Shown piece by piece: positions 36,353 through 46,799 of a stretch of DNA of 64,000 nucleotides; position 1 is the stretch's first letter; each line of letters opens with the position of its first letter. The notes under the pieces were generated by a model. That model had not been told where the DNA came from and made no database searches. It worked only from the letters and a program-made list of their open reading frames with translations. The translations under genes and the position numbers were made by a program. Where the stretch lies: assembly GCF_001020985.1 (NCBI RefSeq), contig NZ_CP011542.1, positions 1,302,001-1,366,000 on the forward strand, in the 5' to 3' direction. The stretch comes from Corynebacterium mustelae. Its GTDB lineage: Bacteria; Actinomycetota; Actinomycetes; Mycobacteriales; Mycobacteriaceae.

Positions 36353-36840
36353 CTTTCATGTCCCTAACAGGGGAGGGCAGAAAAATGTGGGAATTCCGGT
36401 GGGGGTGGAAGCTTCCCAGATCGCGCCACCTTATAACGGGGTGGGTTGAGCATGGTCATGCTTGCGGTAACTGGCGTGAAAACGTAAAAACGGGAGTTTT
36501 AGGGGTAATAAAATTACCCCCGACTATTTTTGTGATAAAGCTTACAATTAGACGTTCTTCCCTGTTCAGTGGGGGTCGATTGAGATGCTGATTATCGGGG
36601 GTGAATTACCCCTAGAAACATGTGGGAAATATTGGGTTTAGGCTGCTAGTCTAATCGGTGGGTTTATTTGGAATATTCGCAGCCTTGTGGGATGTTCCGA
36701 CAATTGTCCCCTGCGATCGCCATGCTGATGTGCGACGGAGTCCGTGGTGGTTGCAGAGAGTTTATAGACGTCCATCGCACCGTGACTTTCCACTTAAAGT
36801 CGCGGCCCGAACACGGGAGAGAACGCTGAGCGTTACAACT
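36353..36840 (+). promoter_or_regulatory. atp operon promoter/leader region rich in inverted repeats
   Basis: About 490 bp upstream of atpB with an unusual density of symmetric sites. AGCATG-GT-CATGCT at 36449-36462; GGGGTAAT-AAA-ATTACCCC at 36502-36520; TGTGATAAAGCTTACA at 36531-36546, one mismatch from the GlxR/CRP-type TGTGA-N6-TCACA; another GGGGG tract at 36571-36575; and GGGGTGAATTACCCC at 36598-36612. The GGGGT/ACCCC tracts resemble the binding elements I recall for RamA. Several -10-like hexamers are present and none is decisive. Which regulators bind here is inference. Confidence 0.5.
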
Positions 36841-37632
36841 TTGTCCTTCAAGGGTGAGTTCCACGCACCCTCGCTCGGACACGAATTTTTCCCGGATGCC
36901 CTGTGGTTCGCCGATGTGGCGAATGGCTGGTTCACAATCGACCGTCTGATGTTCGTCCGCCTGTTGATGGCAGCGATTCTGGCTATTTTCTTCCTCGTTG
37001 CAATGCGGAACCCGAAGTTGATTCCTTCTGGTTTGCAAAACGTTGGTGAAATCATGCTGGATTTCGTTCGGATTCACATTGCTGAAGAAATCCTCGGCAA
37101 AAAAGAAGGTCGCCGATTCCTACCGGTATTGGCCACGATCTTCTTTGTCGTGTTGTTTATGAATGTGCCTTCGATCATTCCGTTCCTCAATATTTCGCCA
37201 AATGCACGAATTGGTATGCCATTAGTGCTGGCGTTGTTCGGATATATCGCTTTCATTTACGCAGGTGCTAAGCGGTATGGCTTTTTCAAATATTTGAAGA
37301 GTTCTGTGGTTGTTCCAAATCTCAATCCACTACTTCATATTTTGGTCATCCCGCTGGAGTTCCTCTCCACGTTCATCTTGCGCCCTGCCACGTTGACTGT
37401 GCGTCTCATGGCAAACATGCTTGTTGGACACATCATCTTGGTTCTGCTGTTTTCTGCTACAAACTTCTTCTTCTGGCAGCTCAACGGCTGGACCTCGCTG
37501 TCCGCTCTCACAATTGTTGCGGGCATTGCGTTCACACTCTTCGAAATGTTGGTTATTTTCCTGCAGGCATACATCTTTGCGCTGTTGGTAGCCGTATATA
37601 TTGAATTGTCCCTGCACGCAGACGAACACTGA
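36841..37632 (+). CDS. atpB: ATP synthase subunit a (F0)
   Basis: About 263 residues from TTG 36841 (LSFKGEFHAPSLGHEFFPD), with five to six membrane helices. The essential arginine region is RPATLTVRLMANMLVGHI, where the Arg faces the c-ring during proton transfer. The start is uncertain: the only good ribosome site, GGGAGA at 36815-36820, is spaced for CTG 36826 rather than the TTG, while an in-frame GTG at 36658 would add 61 residues that do not resemble subunit a. Length from TTG or CTG fits corynebacterial AtpB. First gene of atpBEFHAGDC. Confidence 0.88.
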   Translation: MSFKGEFHAPSLGHEFFPDALWFADVANGWFTIDRLMFVRLLMAAILAIFFLVAMRNPKLIPSGLQNVGEIMLDFVRIHIAEEILGKKEGRRFLPVLATIFFVVLFMNVPSIIPFLNISPNARIGMPLVLALFGYIAFIYAGAKRYGFFKYLKSSVVVPNLNPLLHILVIPLEFLSTFILRPATLTVRLMANMLVGHIILVLLFSATNFFFWQLNGWTSLSALTIVAGIAFTLFEMLVIFLQAYIFALLVAVYIELSLHADEH

Positions 37633-37710
37633 CCTAAGTGCATCCAATCGGATCACCAAGTCTTACACAAACCAAAACTCATCGCTCAACACCACGCGTT
37701 GGGCAACTAG

Positions 37711-37974
<264 letters not shown>

Positions 37975-38004
37975 TACCCAACGACACACGAAAGCAAGAG
38001 ATTC

Positions 38005-38574
38005 ATGACGAACGTCATTAATTTTATGGCAGCCGGAGGCGAATCCCTCCCGCTGGAAGAGCAGCCAAATGTTCTTCTGCCAGCTGCATACGACATCGTC
38101 TGGTCCCTCGTTGTGCTCGTTGTTATTGGGCTTCTTTTCTGGAAGCTCGTTCTCCCGAAGTTCCAGGAAGTCCTGACCGAGCGTGAGGACCGGATCAAGG
38201 GCGGCATCCAACGTGCTGAAGCTGCGCAAGCTGAAGCAAAGGCAGCCCTTGAGAAGTACAATGCTCAGCTCGCTGAAGCCCGTGCTGAAGCAGCAGAGAT
38301 CCGCGAGGAAGCACGCCAAAAAGGTAAGCAAATTGAAGCTGACCTAAAGGCGAAGGCTACCGAGGAGAGCGCCCGCATCATCGAGTCCGGTGAAAAGCAA
38401 TTGGCAGCGCAGCGCGAGCTGGTTGTCGAAGAGCTTCGCCGCGAGATGGGACAGAACGCTATCAATTTGGCTGAACGCCTCATGGGTGAGCAGCTGTCCG
38501 AGGACGTTAAGCGTTCCGGCACCATTGATCGTTTCTTGGCCGAACTCGACACCGTAGCCCCAGCAGGAAAGTAG
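38005..38574 (+). CDS. atpF: ATP synthase subunit b (F0 stator)
   Basis: 189 residues. One membrane helix near residues 27-50 ([25 protein letters not shown]) is followed by a long charged coiled-coil ([28 protein letters not shown] and on) that forms the peripheral stalk holding F1. About 30 N-terminal residues precede the helix, more than in E. coli but usual in Actinobacteria. ATG at 38005. atpH starts 5 bases after the stop. Confidence 0.96.
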   Translation: MTNVINFMAAGGESLPLEEQPNVLLPAAYDIVWSLVVLVVIGLLFWKLVLPKFQEVLTEREDRIKGGIQRAEAAQAEAKAALEKYNAQLAEARAEAAEIREEARQKGKQIEADLKAKATEESARIIESGEKQLAAQRELVVEELRREMGQNAINLAERLMGEQLSEDVKRSGTIDRFLAELDTVAPAGK

Positions 38575-38579
38575 GCACC

Positions 38580-39398
38580 ATGCACGCAGCAAGTCGCGAC
38601 GCATTGGCGTATGTATCCGAATACCTCGACAAGTCTTTATACGAGTCGGGTAACGCCGTAGCTGTTGCCGCCCAGACTGGCAGCGAATTGTTTAGCATCG
38701 TGGATACTCTCGACGGAGACCGCACGTTGCGGATCGCAGTCGCAGATTCCGCACTTAAGTCTGAACAACGTTCTGGTCTGGTTTCTGCTGTGTTCGCCGG
38801 TAAGGTTTCCCAATTCACACTTGAGCTGCTTATTGTTGCGGCTCGTCAAGTGTGGTCCACCCCGCGGGAATTCCGCGCAGGTTTGGTGGAACTGGGACGC
38901 CGCGCACTCCTGCGGTCCGCAGACAAACAAGGTCAACTGATGCAGGTAGAGGAAGAACTCTTCCAGCTATCTCGACTCCTGGACAAGGAAGCACAATTGA
39001 CTTTGCGTCTCGATGATCGCAGTGCAGATCGTGCCGCGAAGCGCGACCTGTTGGCGAAGGTGTTGTACGGCAAGGTCACTGCGGTGACAGAAGCCCTCGC
39101 ACTTCAAGTTATTGGCCGCCCAGAAAACAACGCTATTGACGATATCGACGCATTGTCGAAATTCGCAGCTTCCCTACGGGACTGCGAGGTTGCCTACGTT
39201 GTTTCTGCAGCGCCGCTCAATGACACACAGAACCAGGCACTGGCAACGAAGCTAGAGCGCATCTATGGTCGTGCGATGTCCATCCACTCTGAGGTTGATC
39301 CCAGCCTCCTCGGCGGCATGGTTATCCGCGTTGGCGACGAATTAATTGACGGCAGCACCTCGGGTAAACTCGAGCGGTTGCGCGCTAACCTCGTCTAA
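38580..39398 (+). CDS. atpH: ATP synthase subunit delta (F1/stator)
   Basis: 272 residues, longer than the ~178 of E. coli delta because of the actinobacterial N-terminal region. The C-terminal OSCP/delta signature is visible in PSLLGGMVIRVGDELIDGSTSGKLERLRANL. It joins the peripheral stalk to the top of F1. ATG at 38580 after AGGAAAG at the end of atpF. Confidence 0.95.
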   Translation: MHAASRDALAYVSEYLDKSLYESGNAVAVAAQTGSELFSIVDTLDGDRTLRIAVADSALKSEQRSGLVSAVFAGKVSQFTLELLIVAARQVWSTPREFRAGLVELGRRALLRSADKQGQLMQVEEELFQLSRLLDKEAQLTLRLDDRSADRAAKRDLLAKVLYGKVTAVTEALALQVIGRPENNAIDDIDALSKFAASLRDCEVAYVVSAAPLNDTQNQALATKLERIYGRAMSIHSEVDPSLLGGMVIRVGDELIDGSTSGKLERLRANLV

Positions 39399-39459
39399 AA
39401 CACGACTTTTTAAATAAACGAAGTAATTGCTGGAAAAAACTACCGAGAGCAGGAAGAAC

Positions 39460-41088
39460 ATGGCGGAGCTTACGATCTCCTCCGATGAGATCCGTAGCGC
39501 GATTGCGAACTACACCTCGAGCTACTCCGCGGAGGCCTCCCGTGAGGAGGTCGGCGTGGTCATTTCCACCGCTGATGGTATTGCCCAGGTATCTGGTCTT
39601 CCATCTGTAATGGCAAATGAGCTGCTCGAGTTCCCAGGCGGCGTTATTGGCGTCGCACAGAACCTCGACACCGACCGCGTCGGCGTCGTTGTCTTGGGTA
39701 ACTACGAGACACTTAAAGAAGGCGATGAAGTAAAGAGGACTGGCGACGTTCTCTCCATCCCGGTCGGCGACAAGTTCCTCGGCCGCGTCATCAACCCACT
39801 GGGTCAGCCTATCGACGGCCTAGGGGCCATCGAAGCTGAAGAGGACCGTGTCCTTGAACTGCAGGCACCATCTGTGCTGCAGCGCCAGCCAGTTGGTGAG
39901 CCTATGCAGACCGGCATCAAAGCTATTGACGCCATGACCCCCATTGGCCGTGGTCAGCGTCAGTTGATCATTGGTGACCGTAAAACCGGTAAAACCGCTG
40001 TCTGTATCGACACCATTTTGAACCAAAAGGCAAACTGGGAAACCGGCGATAAGACCAAGCAGGTGCGCTGCATCTACGTGGCTATTGGCCAGAAGGGTTC
40101 CACCATTGCCGCAGTGCGCAAGACTCTAGAAGAGCATGGCGCGCTGGAATACACCACCATCGTTGCAGCACCTGCATCCGACTCCGCTGGTTTCAAGTGG
40201 TTGGCCCCGTTTGCCGGTGCCGCTTTAGGGCAGCACTGGATGTACCAGGGGTACCACGTGCTGGTCATTTACGATGATCTGACCAAGCAGGCTGAAGCTT
40301 ACCGTGCTATCTCCCTGTTGCTGCGTCGTCCGCCGGGCCGTGAGGCTTACCCAGGTGACGTTTTCTACCTGCACTCCCGCCTGTTGGAACGTGCTGCTAA
40401 GCTTTCCGACGACATGGGCGCAGGTTCCATGACCGCACTGCCGATCATTGAGACCAAAGCTAACGACGTCTCCGCCTTCATTCCTACCAACGTAATTTCC
40501 ATTACCGACGGTCAGGTGTTCTTGGAGTCCGATCTGTTCAACCAGGGTGTCCGGCCAGCAATTAACGTTGGTGTCTCGGTTTCTCGTGTTGGTGGTGCAG
40601 CCCAGACCAAGGGTATGAAGAAGGTTTCTGGCTCCTTACGTTTGGATCTCGCTGCCTACCGTGATCTTGAGGCATTCGCTACGTTCGCTTCCGACCTCGA
40701 TCCAGCCTCCAAGGCTCAACTTGACCGTGGTGCACGCTTGGTTGAGTTGCTCAAGCAGGCTGAAAATTCACCGCAATCCGTCGAACACCAGATTATTTCT
40801 ATCTGGCTTGCGGGTGAAGGCGAATTCGACAACGTTCCCGTCGAAGATATTCGCCGCTTCGAGGCAGAACTGCATGATCATCTTCACTCATCGGCCCCCG
40901 AGGTCTATGAGCAAATTGCTGGTGGTGCCCAGCTCTCGGAAGAATCCCAGAACACACTCATCGCTCAGACCGATGCCTTTAAGAGGTCCTTCCAGACCAC
41001 CGATGGTACTCCGGTTATCAACGAGGCTGAGGTTGATGCCTTGCCTGCTGAGCAGGTTAAGAAACAAACGCTGACGGTCAAGAAGTAA
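39460..41088 (+). CDS. atpA: ATP synthase subunit alpha (F1)
   Basis: 542 residues; the non-catalytic nucleotide-binding subunit. The P-loop is [15 protein letters not shown] near residue 172 and the family signature is [14 protein letters not shown] near residue 370. The N-terminus [22 protein letters not shown] is typical. The ATG at 39460, with AGGAAG just upstream, was chosen over an in-frame TTG at 39427. Alternates with beta in the F1 hexamer. Confidence 0.98.
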   Translation: MAELTISSDEIRSAIANYTSSYSAEASREEVGVVISTADGIAQVSGLPSVMANELLEFPGGVIGVAQNLDTDRVGVVVLGNYETLKEGDEVKRTGDVLSIPVGDKFLGRVINPLGQPIDGLGAIEAEEDRVLELQAPSVLQRQPVGEPMQTGIKAIDAMTPIGRGQRQLIIGDRKTGKTAVCIDTILNQKANWETGDKTKQVRCIYVAIGQKGSTIAAVRKTLEEHGALEYTTIVAAPASDSAGFKWLAPFAGAALGQHWMYQGYHVLVIYDDLTKQAEAYRAISLLLRRPPGREAYPGDVFYLHSRLLERAAKLSDDMGAGSMTALPIIETKANDVSAFIPTNVISITDGQVFLESDLFNQGVRPAINVGVSVSRVGGAAQTKGMKKVSGSLRLDLAAYRDLEAFATFASDLDPASKAQLDRGARLVELLKQAENSPQSVEHQIISIWLAGEGEFDNVPVEDIRRFEAELHDHLHSSAPEVYEQIAGGAQLSEESQNTLIAQTDAFKRSFQTTDGTPVINEAEVDALPAEQVKKQTLTVKK

Positions 41089-41142
41089 GAGATGATCCTT
41101 ACTAAGATGACCCATCAAACGAAAGGAAGGAGGCGTTAAGAT

Positions 41143-42120
41143 ATGGCTAGTCTTCGCGAACTACGTAACCGTATTCGTTCGGTCAATTCGACGAAGAAGA
41201 TCACAAAGGCTCAGGAGCTGATCGCAACTTCGCGCATCACCAAGGCCCAAGCCCGCGTGGAAGCTTCTGAACCATACGCCACCGAAATCCACAAGGTGAT
41301 GGAACGTCTGGCCTCAGCGAGTTCACTCGACCACCCGATGTTGCGCGAACGCGACAACGCAAAGCGCGCAGCTATCTTGGTTGTCTCCAGTGACCGTGGA
41401 ATGTGTGGCGGCTATAACTACAACGTGTTCAAAAAGGCAGCTGAGTTGGAAAAGCTCCTGACCGAAAAAGGTTACGAAGTAGTTCGCTACATCACGGGCA
41501 ACAAGGGTGTTGGTTACTACAACTTCCGTGGCGGCAACTATGCAGGTGCTTGGACCGGATTTTCTCAAGATCCAACATGGGCTGGTACTCATGATGTTCG
41601 CCGGCACCTCATTGATGGCTTCCTGGCTGGTTCCGAAGGCACCGCCAGGTATCGTGAGGGGCTAAATTCTGAGGAAGGCGAAGCTGTTCAAGGCTTCGAT
41701 TCGGTGCACATAGTGTATACCGAATTTGAATCCATGCTGACCCAAACCCCACGTGCTCATCAGCTTTTGCCAATCGTCCCGGTAGTGGAGATCGAGGAAA
41801 TCCCGCAAGGCGACGGCATTTTGGATAATGTCGGCGAGCCTGAGCCAGATTATGAGTTTGAACCAGATGCAGACACTCTGATGGAAACACTGCTTCCGCA
41901 GTATGTGTCTCGTACCTTGTTCGCGATGTTCCTTGAGGCCTCGGCTTCGGAATCGGCTTCTCGTCGTAACGCGATGAAGTCTGCTACTGACAACGCCACG
42001 GAATTGGTCAAGGACTTGAGCCGTGTGGCTAACCAGGCACGTCAGGCACAGATCACCCAGGAAATCACAGAGATCGTCGGTGGCGCTGGTGCGCTCGCCG
42101 AAAGCGGAGAAAGTGACTAG
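41143..42120 (+). CDS. atpG: ATP synthase subunit gamma (F1 central stalk)
   Basis: 325 residues. The N-terminal rotor helix MASLRELRNRIRSVNSTKKITKAQELIATSRI and the C-terminal helix FLEASASESASRRNAMKSATDNATELVKDLSRVANQARQAQITQEI form the coiled-coil shaft that turns within alpha3beta3. The middle (about 165-260) includes an acidic stretch (EEIPQGDGILDNVGEPEPDYEFEPDADT), longer than in E. coli. ATG after AAAGGAAGGAGG, a strong ribosome site. atpD begins 3 bases after the stop. Confidence 0.97.
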   Translation: MASLRELRNRIRSVNSTKKITKAQELIATSRITKAQARVEASEPYATEIHKVMERLASASSLDHPMLRERDNAKRAAILVVSSDRGMCGGYNYNVFKKAAELEKLLTEKGYEVVRYITGNKGVGYYNFRGGNYAGAWTGFSQDPTWAGTHDVRRHLIDGFLAGSEGTARYREGLNSEEGEAVQGFDSVHIVYTEFESMLTQTPRAHQLLPIVPVVEIEEIPQGDGILDNVGEPEPDYEFEPDADTLMETLLPQYVSRTLFAMFLEASASESASRRNAMKSATDNATELVKDLSRVANQARQAQITQEITEIVGGAGALAESGESD

Positions 42121-43566
<1,446 letters not shown>

Positions 43567-43579
43567 GGGAGGCGAGCAC

Positions 43580-43951
43580 ATGGCTGACGTCACCGTTGAA
43601 CTGGTGTCGGTGGAGCGTATGTTGTGGTCTGGAAAAGCCACGATCGTTACCGCACAAACCACCGAAGGTGAGATCGGTGTGCTGCCTGGCCATGAGCCGT
43701 TACTCGGCAAACTTGTCGATAATGGCGTCGTGACTATTCGCCCGACCGAAGGCGACAAATTGGTTGCCGCAGTGCAGGGCGGGTATCTCTCCGTCGATAA
43801 GGATAAAGTCACTATTTTGGCAGATTTTGCAATTTGGTCCGACGAGGTAGATTCCTCTAAGGCAGAATCGCTGCTTAAGGATAGTGATGAGGACATCCGA
43901 GCACGTGCTGAGGCCGAGCTAAAGGCAGTCCGCAGGAGTGCGGAGTCTTAA
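43580..43951 (+). CDS. atpC: ATP synthase subunit epsilon (F1)
   Basis: 123 residues. The N-terminal beta-barrel [45 protein letters not shown] is typical; the C-terminal helical part ([32 protein letters not shown]) can inhibit ATP hydrolysis. It sits on the gamma shaft above the c-ring. Last gene of the operon, followed by a terminator at 43999-44047. Confidence 0.95.
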   Translation: MADVTVELVSVERMLWSGKATIVTAQTTEGEIGVLPGHEPLLGKLVDNGVVTIRPTEGDKLVAAVQGGYLSVDKDKVTILADFAIWSDEVDSSKAESLLKDSDEDIRARAEAELKAVRRSAES

Positions 43952-43998
43952 TGCCCCTTATGTTTATGCGGTTTTAAGCTTCCACCAGCGGTTAAAAC

Positions 43999-44047
43999 TG
44001 ACCCCCATTTTCCATGAAACCCTAGCGGGTAATGGAGATGGGGGTCA
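43999..44047 (+). terminator. Terminator of the atp operon
   Basis: TGACCCCCAT (43999-44008) pairs perfectly with ATGGGGGTCA (44038-44047), and an inner TCCAT/ATGGA continues the stem. The following sequence TTCGTTTGTC is only moderately U-rich. Confidence 0.65.
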
Positions 44048-44214
44048 TTCGTTTGTCTGATATAGGGATAACAATATAATCGGGATTTTTCGTGCAATTG
44101 ATTTGCGGAGTAAACTTTGCGGATATACGAGAAAACCTTAGAAATCTCCATCTTTGTTTGATGTACAAGCGTGTTTTTAGGTGACGAAAACTAGCGGCGT
44201 GAGGGGTGTAGCAG

Positions 44215-44691
44215 GTGTCAACCGTCATGTGGGTTACAGCAGCGTATTGGGGGTTCGTTGTGGTTTTTCTCGTCGTTGTGGGGTTAGGGGCTTATCGGTT
44301 TTTTCGCATTCGTTCAAGCGGCATTCCAGTGATCATGCGCCGAATGCCAGCCGAAGGCAATCATGGTTGGCGTAATGGATTATTGCAATATGCCGGTAAA
44401 GAAGTGAAGTTTTACCAAATTCGTTCGTTAAGCCCAGCCGCTGATGCGGTGTTTGACCGCTACGAGGTGCAGTTAAATGGTCAACGGGACTTAAAGGCAC
44501 ACGAAGCCTCCTTCGTGCCTTTTGACACGCCGATCATGATGTTTAGCCATAATGGTGTCAATTATGAGGCCCAAATGTCCACCCATGGCCGTATGGCGTT
44601 TGTTTCCTGGGTTGAGGCAGCCCCGGATTCTCGCACGGATAAAATCAGCCCAAGCGAGTTAAAACGTCGAATGCGGCACAAGAATCCCTAA
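44215..44691 (+). CDS. DUF2550 family membrane protein
   Basis: 158 residues: one N-terminal membrane helix ([27 protein letters not shown]) followed by a cytoplasmic domain with [33 protein letters not shown], characteristic of DUF2550, found next to the atp operon in corynebacteria and mycobacteria (Rv1312-like). Function is not known. GTG start at 44215 with GAGGGG 8 bases upstream. It precedes nucS on the same strand. Confidence 0.85.
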   Translation: MSTVMWVTAAYWGFVVVFLVVVGLGAYRFFRIRSSGIPVIMRRMPAEGNHGWRNGLLQYAGKEVKFYQIRSLSPAADAVFDRYEVQLNGQRDLKAHEASFVPFDTPIMMFSHNGVNYEAQMSTHGRMAFVSWVEAAPDSRTDKISPSELKRRMRHKNP

Positions 44692-44723
44692 GTCTGGTTG
44701 TAATTCGACTACGCTTGTTCAGC

Positions 44724-45419
44724 ATGCGCCTTGTTATTGCTAGATGTTCCGTTGATTATGTGGGCCGGTTGGAAGCACACCTGCCCTCGGCTGATCGGTT
44801 GCTTATGGTTAAAGCTGATGGTTCCGTATCTATTCATGCTGATGACCGGGCTTATAAGCCGCTGAATTGGATGACTCCGCCATGCACGTTGACTGAGCTT
44901 GATCGTCCAGAAAATTCAGACGGTTCGGAAGAGATGGCTGCTTTCTGGGTGGTTGAAAATAAGAAGGGTGAGCAACTTCGGATTACCCTTGAGGCTATCC
45001 ATTCCGATTTGTCGTATGATCTGGGCGAGGATCCCGGGTTGGTGAAAGACGGGGTAGAGGCACATCTTCAGGAGCTTTTAGCTGAGCATATCGAAACACT
45101 CGGCGAGGGCTATGATCTGATTAGACGAGAGTATCCCACTCCAATTGGTCCCGTGGATATTCTGTGTCGGGATAGCGGTGGGGGAACCGTTGCGGTTGAG
45201 GTAAAGCGTCGTGGCGGCATCGATGGCGTAGAACAGTTGAGCCGGTACCTAGAATTATTGAACCGTGATTTGCTCTTGGCCCCAGTCGAAGGAGTTTTTG
45301 CTGCCCAGGAAATTAAACCGCAAGCACGCACGCTGGCGGAAGATCGAGGTATTCGGTGTGTAGTTTTGGATTATGATTCGCTGCGCGGAATTGAGTCAAC
45401 GGAATTGCGGTTGTTTTAA
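44724..45419 (+). CDS. nucS: NucS/EndoMS mismatch-specific endonuclease
   Basis: 231 residues; in Actinobacteria lacking MutS/MutL, NucS cuts both strands at mismatches, aided by the beta clamp. The N-terminal DNA-binding domain starts [21 protein letters not shown]. The C-terminal RecB-like nuclease shows [38 protein letters not shown], with the D...ExK catalytic residues. The ATG at 44724 matches the start of known homologues; TACGCT ends 8 bases upstream, so the message may be leaderless. The stop (TAA) is directly followed by the GTG of the next gene. Confidence 0.95.
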   Translation: MRLVIARCSVDYVGRLEAHLPSADRLLMVKADGSVSIHADDRAYKPLNWMTPPCTLTELDRPENSDGSEEMAAFWVVENKKGEQLRITLEAIHSDLSYDLGEDPGLVKDGVEAHLQELLAEHIETLGEGYDLIRREYPTPIGPVDILCRDSGGGTVAVEVKRRGGIDGVEQLSRYLELLNRDLLLAPVEGVFAAQEIKPQARTLAEDRGIRCVVLDYDSLRGIESTELRLF

Positions 45420-45704
45420 GTGGCTAGAAAGAACAGGCGTCGTGCGGAACTCTCTCGTCAGTTACCTGTGAACGGTGCGAGCTTTTTAGGGGTTAGTGAA
45501 GTAACTGGTCCGCGTTGGACTAATGGGGCAACGTTTTTCGTTCGCCAGATTGGTAGCCACGCTGCGGTAAAATTCTACGTGTGCCCTGGATGTAATCAGA
45601 ATATTCCGCCGGGCATTGCTCATGTTGTTGCGTGGCCGAAGGATTTTGGTCGCGGTGCGGAGGACCGTAGACATTGGCATACGCCGTGTTGGGAGCGTCG
45701 ATAA
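45420..45704 (+). CDS. Small putative zinc-binding protein coupled to nucS
   Basis: 94 residues starting at GTG immediately after the nucS stop, so translation is probably coupled. The basic N-terminus MARKNRRRAELSRQ is followed by a compact domain with YVCPGCNQNIPPGIAHVVAWP and RRHWHTPCW, giving a CxxC...HxHxxC arrangement likely to hold one zinc ion, as in HNH-like or zinc-ribbon domains. I know such small proteins only as uncharacterised nucS neighbours. A link to mismatch repair is inference from position. Confidence 0.75.
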   Translation: MARKNRRRAELSRQLPVNGASFLGVSEVTGPRWTNGATFFVRQIGSHAAVKFYVCPGCNQNIPPGIAHVVAWPKDFGRGAEDRRHWHTPCWERR

Positions 45705-45712
45705 GCAAAAAT

Positions 45713-45755
45713 AAAAGTTCCTTGACACATCTCGAGGTGTTCAAGGAACTTTTTT
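45713..45755. terminator. Bidirectional terminator between nucS operon and epimerase gene
   Basis: AAAAGTTCCTTGA (45713-45725) and TCAAGGAACTTTT (45741-45753) form a 13-bp stem, extended by CAC/GTG around CTCGAG with one bulged base. It is flanked by A-run and T-run and lies between convergent genes. Confidence 0.85.
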
Positions 45756-45763
45756 AGTTACTT

Positions 45764-46222
45764 TTAGGCGACAGGCTGGGTGATTTCTAGGAGCACACCA
45801 CCTGCATCTTTAGGATGAACGAAGTTGATCTTTGCGCCGCCAGTGCCAACCTTTGGGGCTGGGTAAAGCAACCGGACGCCTTGTTCTTTCAGATGATCAG
45901 ACAATGCGTCGATGTCGGAGGTGCGCAGGCACATCTGCTGCAAACCAGGGCCTTTCTTATCGATGAACTTGGCGATGGTCGATTCTTCATTCAACGGCGC
46001 AAGAAGCTGAATCATGCCATCCGTGGAGCCGAGATTTTTCGGCCCGATCATTGCTTCGACGACGCCTTGTTCTTCATTAGTTTCTTGGTGGTGGTTAACC
46101 CAGCCAAAAGCGGAACGGTAGAATTCAACTGCAGCATCAAGATCAGGGACAGCAATCCCAACGTGATCTAAACAAACGACAAGTTCGTGGGGGATTTCGA
46201 TTGCAGAAATGTCATGACTCAT
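45764..46222 (-). CDS. mce: Methylmalonyl-CoA epimerase (VOC/glyoxalase family)
   Basis: 152 residues; interconverts the R and S forms of methylmalonyl-CoA in propionate metabolism. VOC-fold signatures: VVCLDHVGIAVPDLDAAVEFYR (metal His), GMIQLLAPLNEESTIAKFIDKKGPGLQQMCLRT and GVLLEITQPV (metal Glu). The ATG at 46222 (MSHDISAIEIP) was chosen because TACTAT ends 7 bases before it, suggesting a leaderless start; three more residues are possible from ATG 46231. No mutase gene is in the window. Confidence 0.9.
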   Translation of the reverse strand: MSHDISAIEIPHELVVCLDHVGIAVPDLDAAVEFYRSAFGWVNHHQETNEEQGVVEAMIGPKNLGSTDGMIQLLAPLNEESTIAKFIDKKGPGLQQMCLRTSDIDALSDHLKEQGVRLLYPAPKVGTGGAKINFVHPKDAGGVLLEITQPVA

Positions 46223-46390
46223 AATCGCCATAGTAGTAGTGTGTGGAGTGATATGCCTACGGTCTGGCTGTGAAAAATCTCAAATATTCATTGTCGTCAC
46301 ATTCGTAATCAACGCAAATATTGTTCGTTTCCCTTTTCTACACATACAAGGGACGAAAATCATGCGCGGAACCAGATACAATCAAAAACC

Positions 46391-46702
46391 ATGATCATTG
46401 CTTTCTCAGTCGCACCGACAGAAGTCCCCAACGCCTATGCCGAAATGAGTGAAGCTGTTGCAGCCGCGGTGAAGGTAGTGCGCGAGTCTGGGCTTCCTAA
46501 TGAGACCAATGCCATGTTCACCCTGATTGAAGGGGAGTGGGATGAGGTTATGGCGGTTGTCAAGGCCGCCACCGAAGCGGTTTTGGCAGTGTCGCCTCGG
46601 GTAGGGTTGGTGCTTAAAGCCGACATTCGCCCTGGGGTTTCGGGACAGTTGCGAGGCAAAGTGGAATCTGTTGAACGCCATCTTATTGATTTTGAGAAAT
46701 AA
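46391..46702 (+). CDS. Thiamine-binding family protein (MTH1187/YkoF-type)
   Basis: 103 residues of the UPF0045/MTH1187 family: MIIAFSVAPTEVPNAYAEMSEAVAAAVKVVRESGLPNETNAMFTLIEGEWDEVM with a ferredoxin-like fold; members bind thiamine or related pyrimidines. TACAAT at 46377-46382 ends 8 bases before the ATG, so the transcript is probably leaderless. No thiamine transport gene is adjacent. The biological role is uncertain. Confidence 0.85.
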   Translation: MIIAFSVAPTEVPNAYAEMSEAVAAAVKVVRESGLPNETNAMFTLIEGEWDEVMAVVKAATEAVLAVSPRVGLVLKADIRPGVSGQLRGKVESVERHLIDFEK

Positions 46703-46799
46703 GAGATCAAAAGATGTGGTGGCGTTTGGTTTTCGGTATTCTGCCACTATATAAACTTTATTTGCGCACGTGTTGATTTTACTGACTAAAGGATATTGA

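Noticed and set aside
36658..36840. N-terminal extension of AtpB from GTG 36658
   Set aside because: The 61 extra residues are Trp/Arg-rich and unlike subunit a; the frame begins inside promoter-like sequence.
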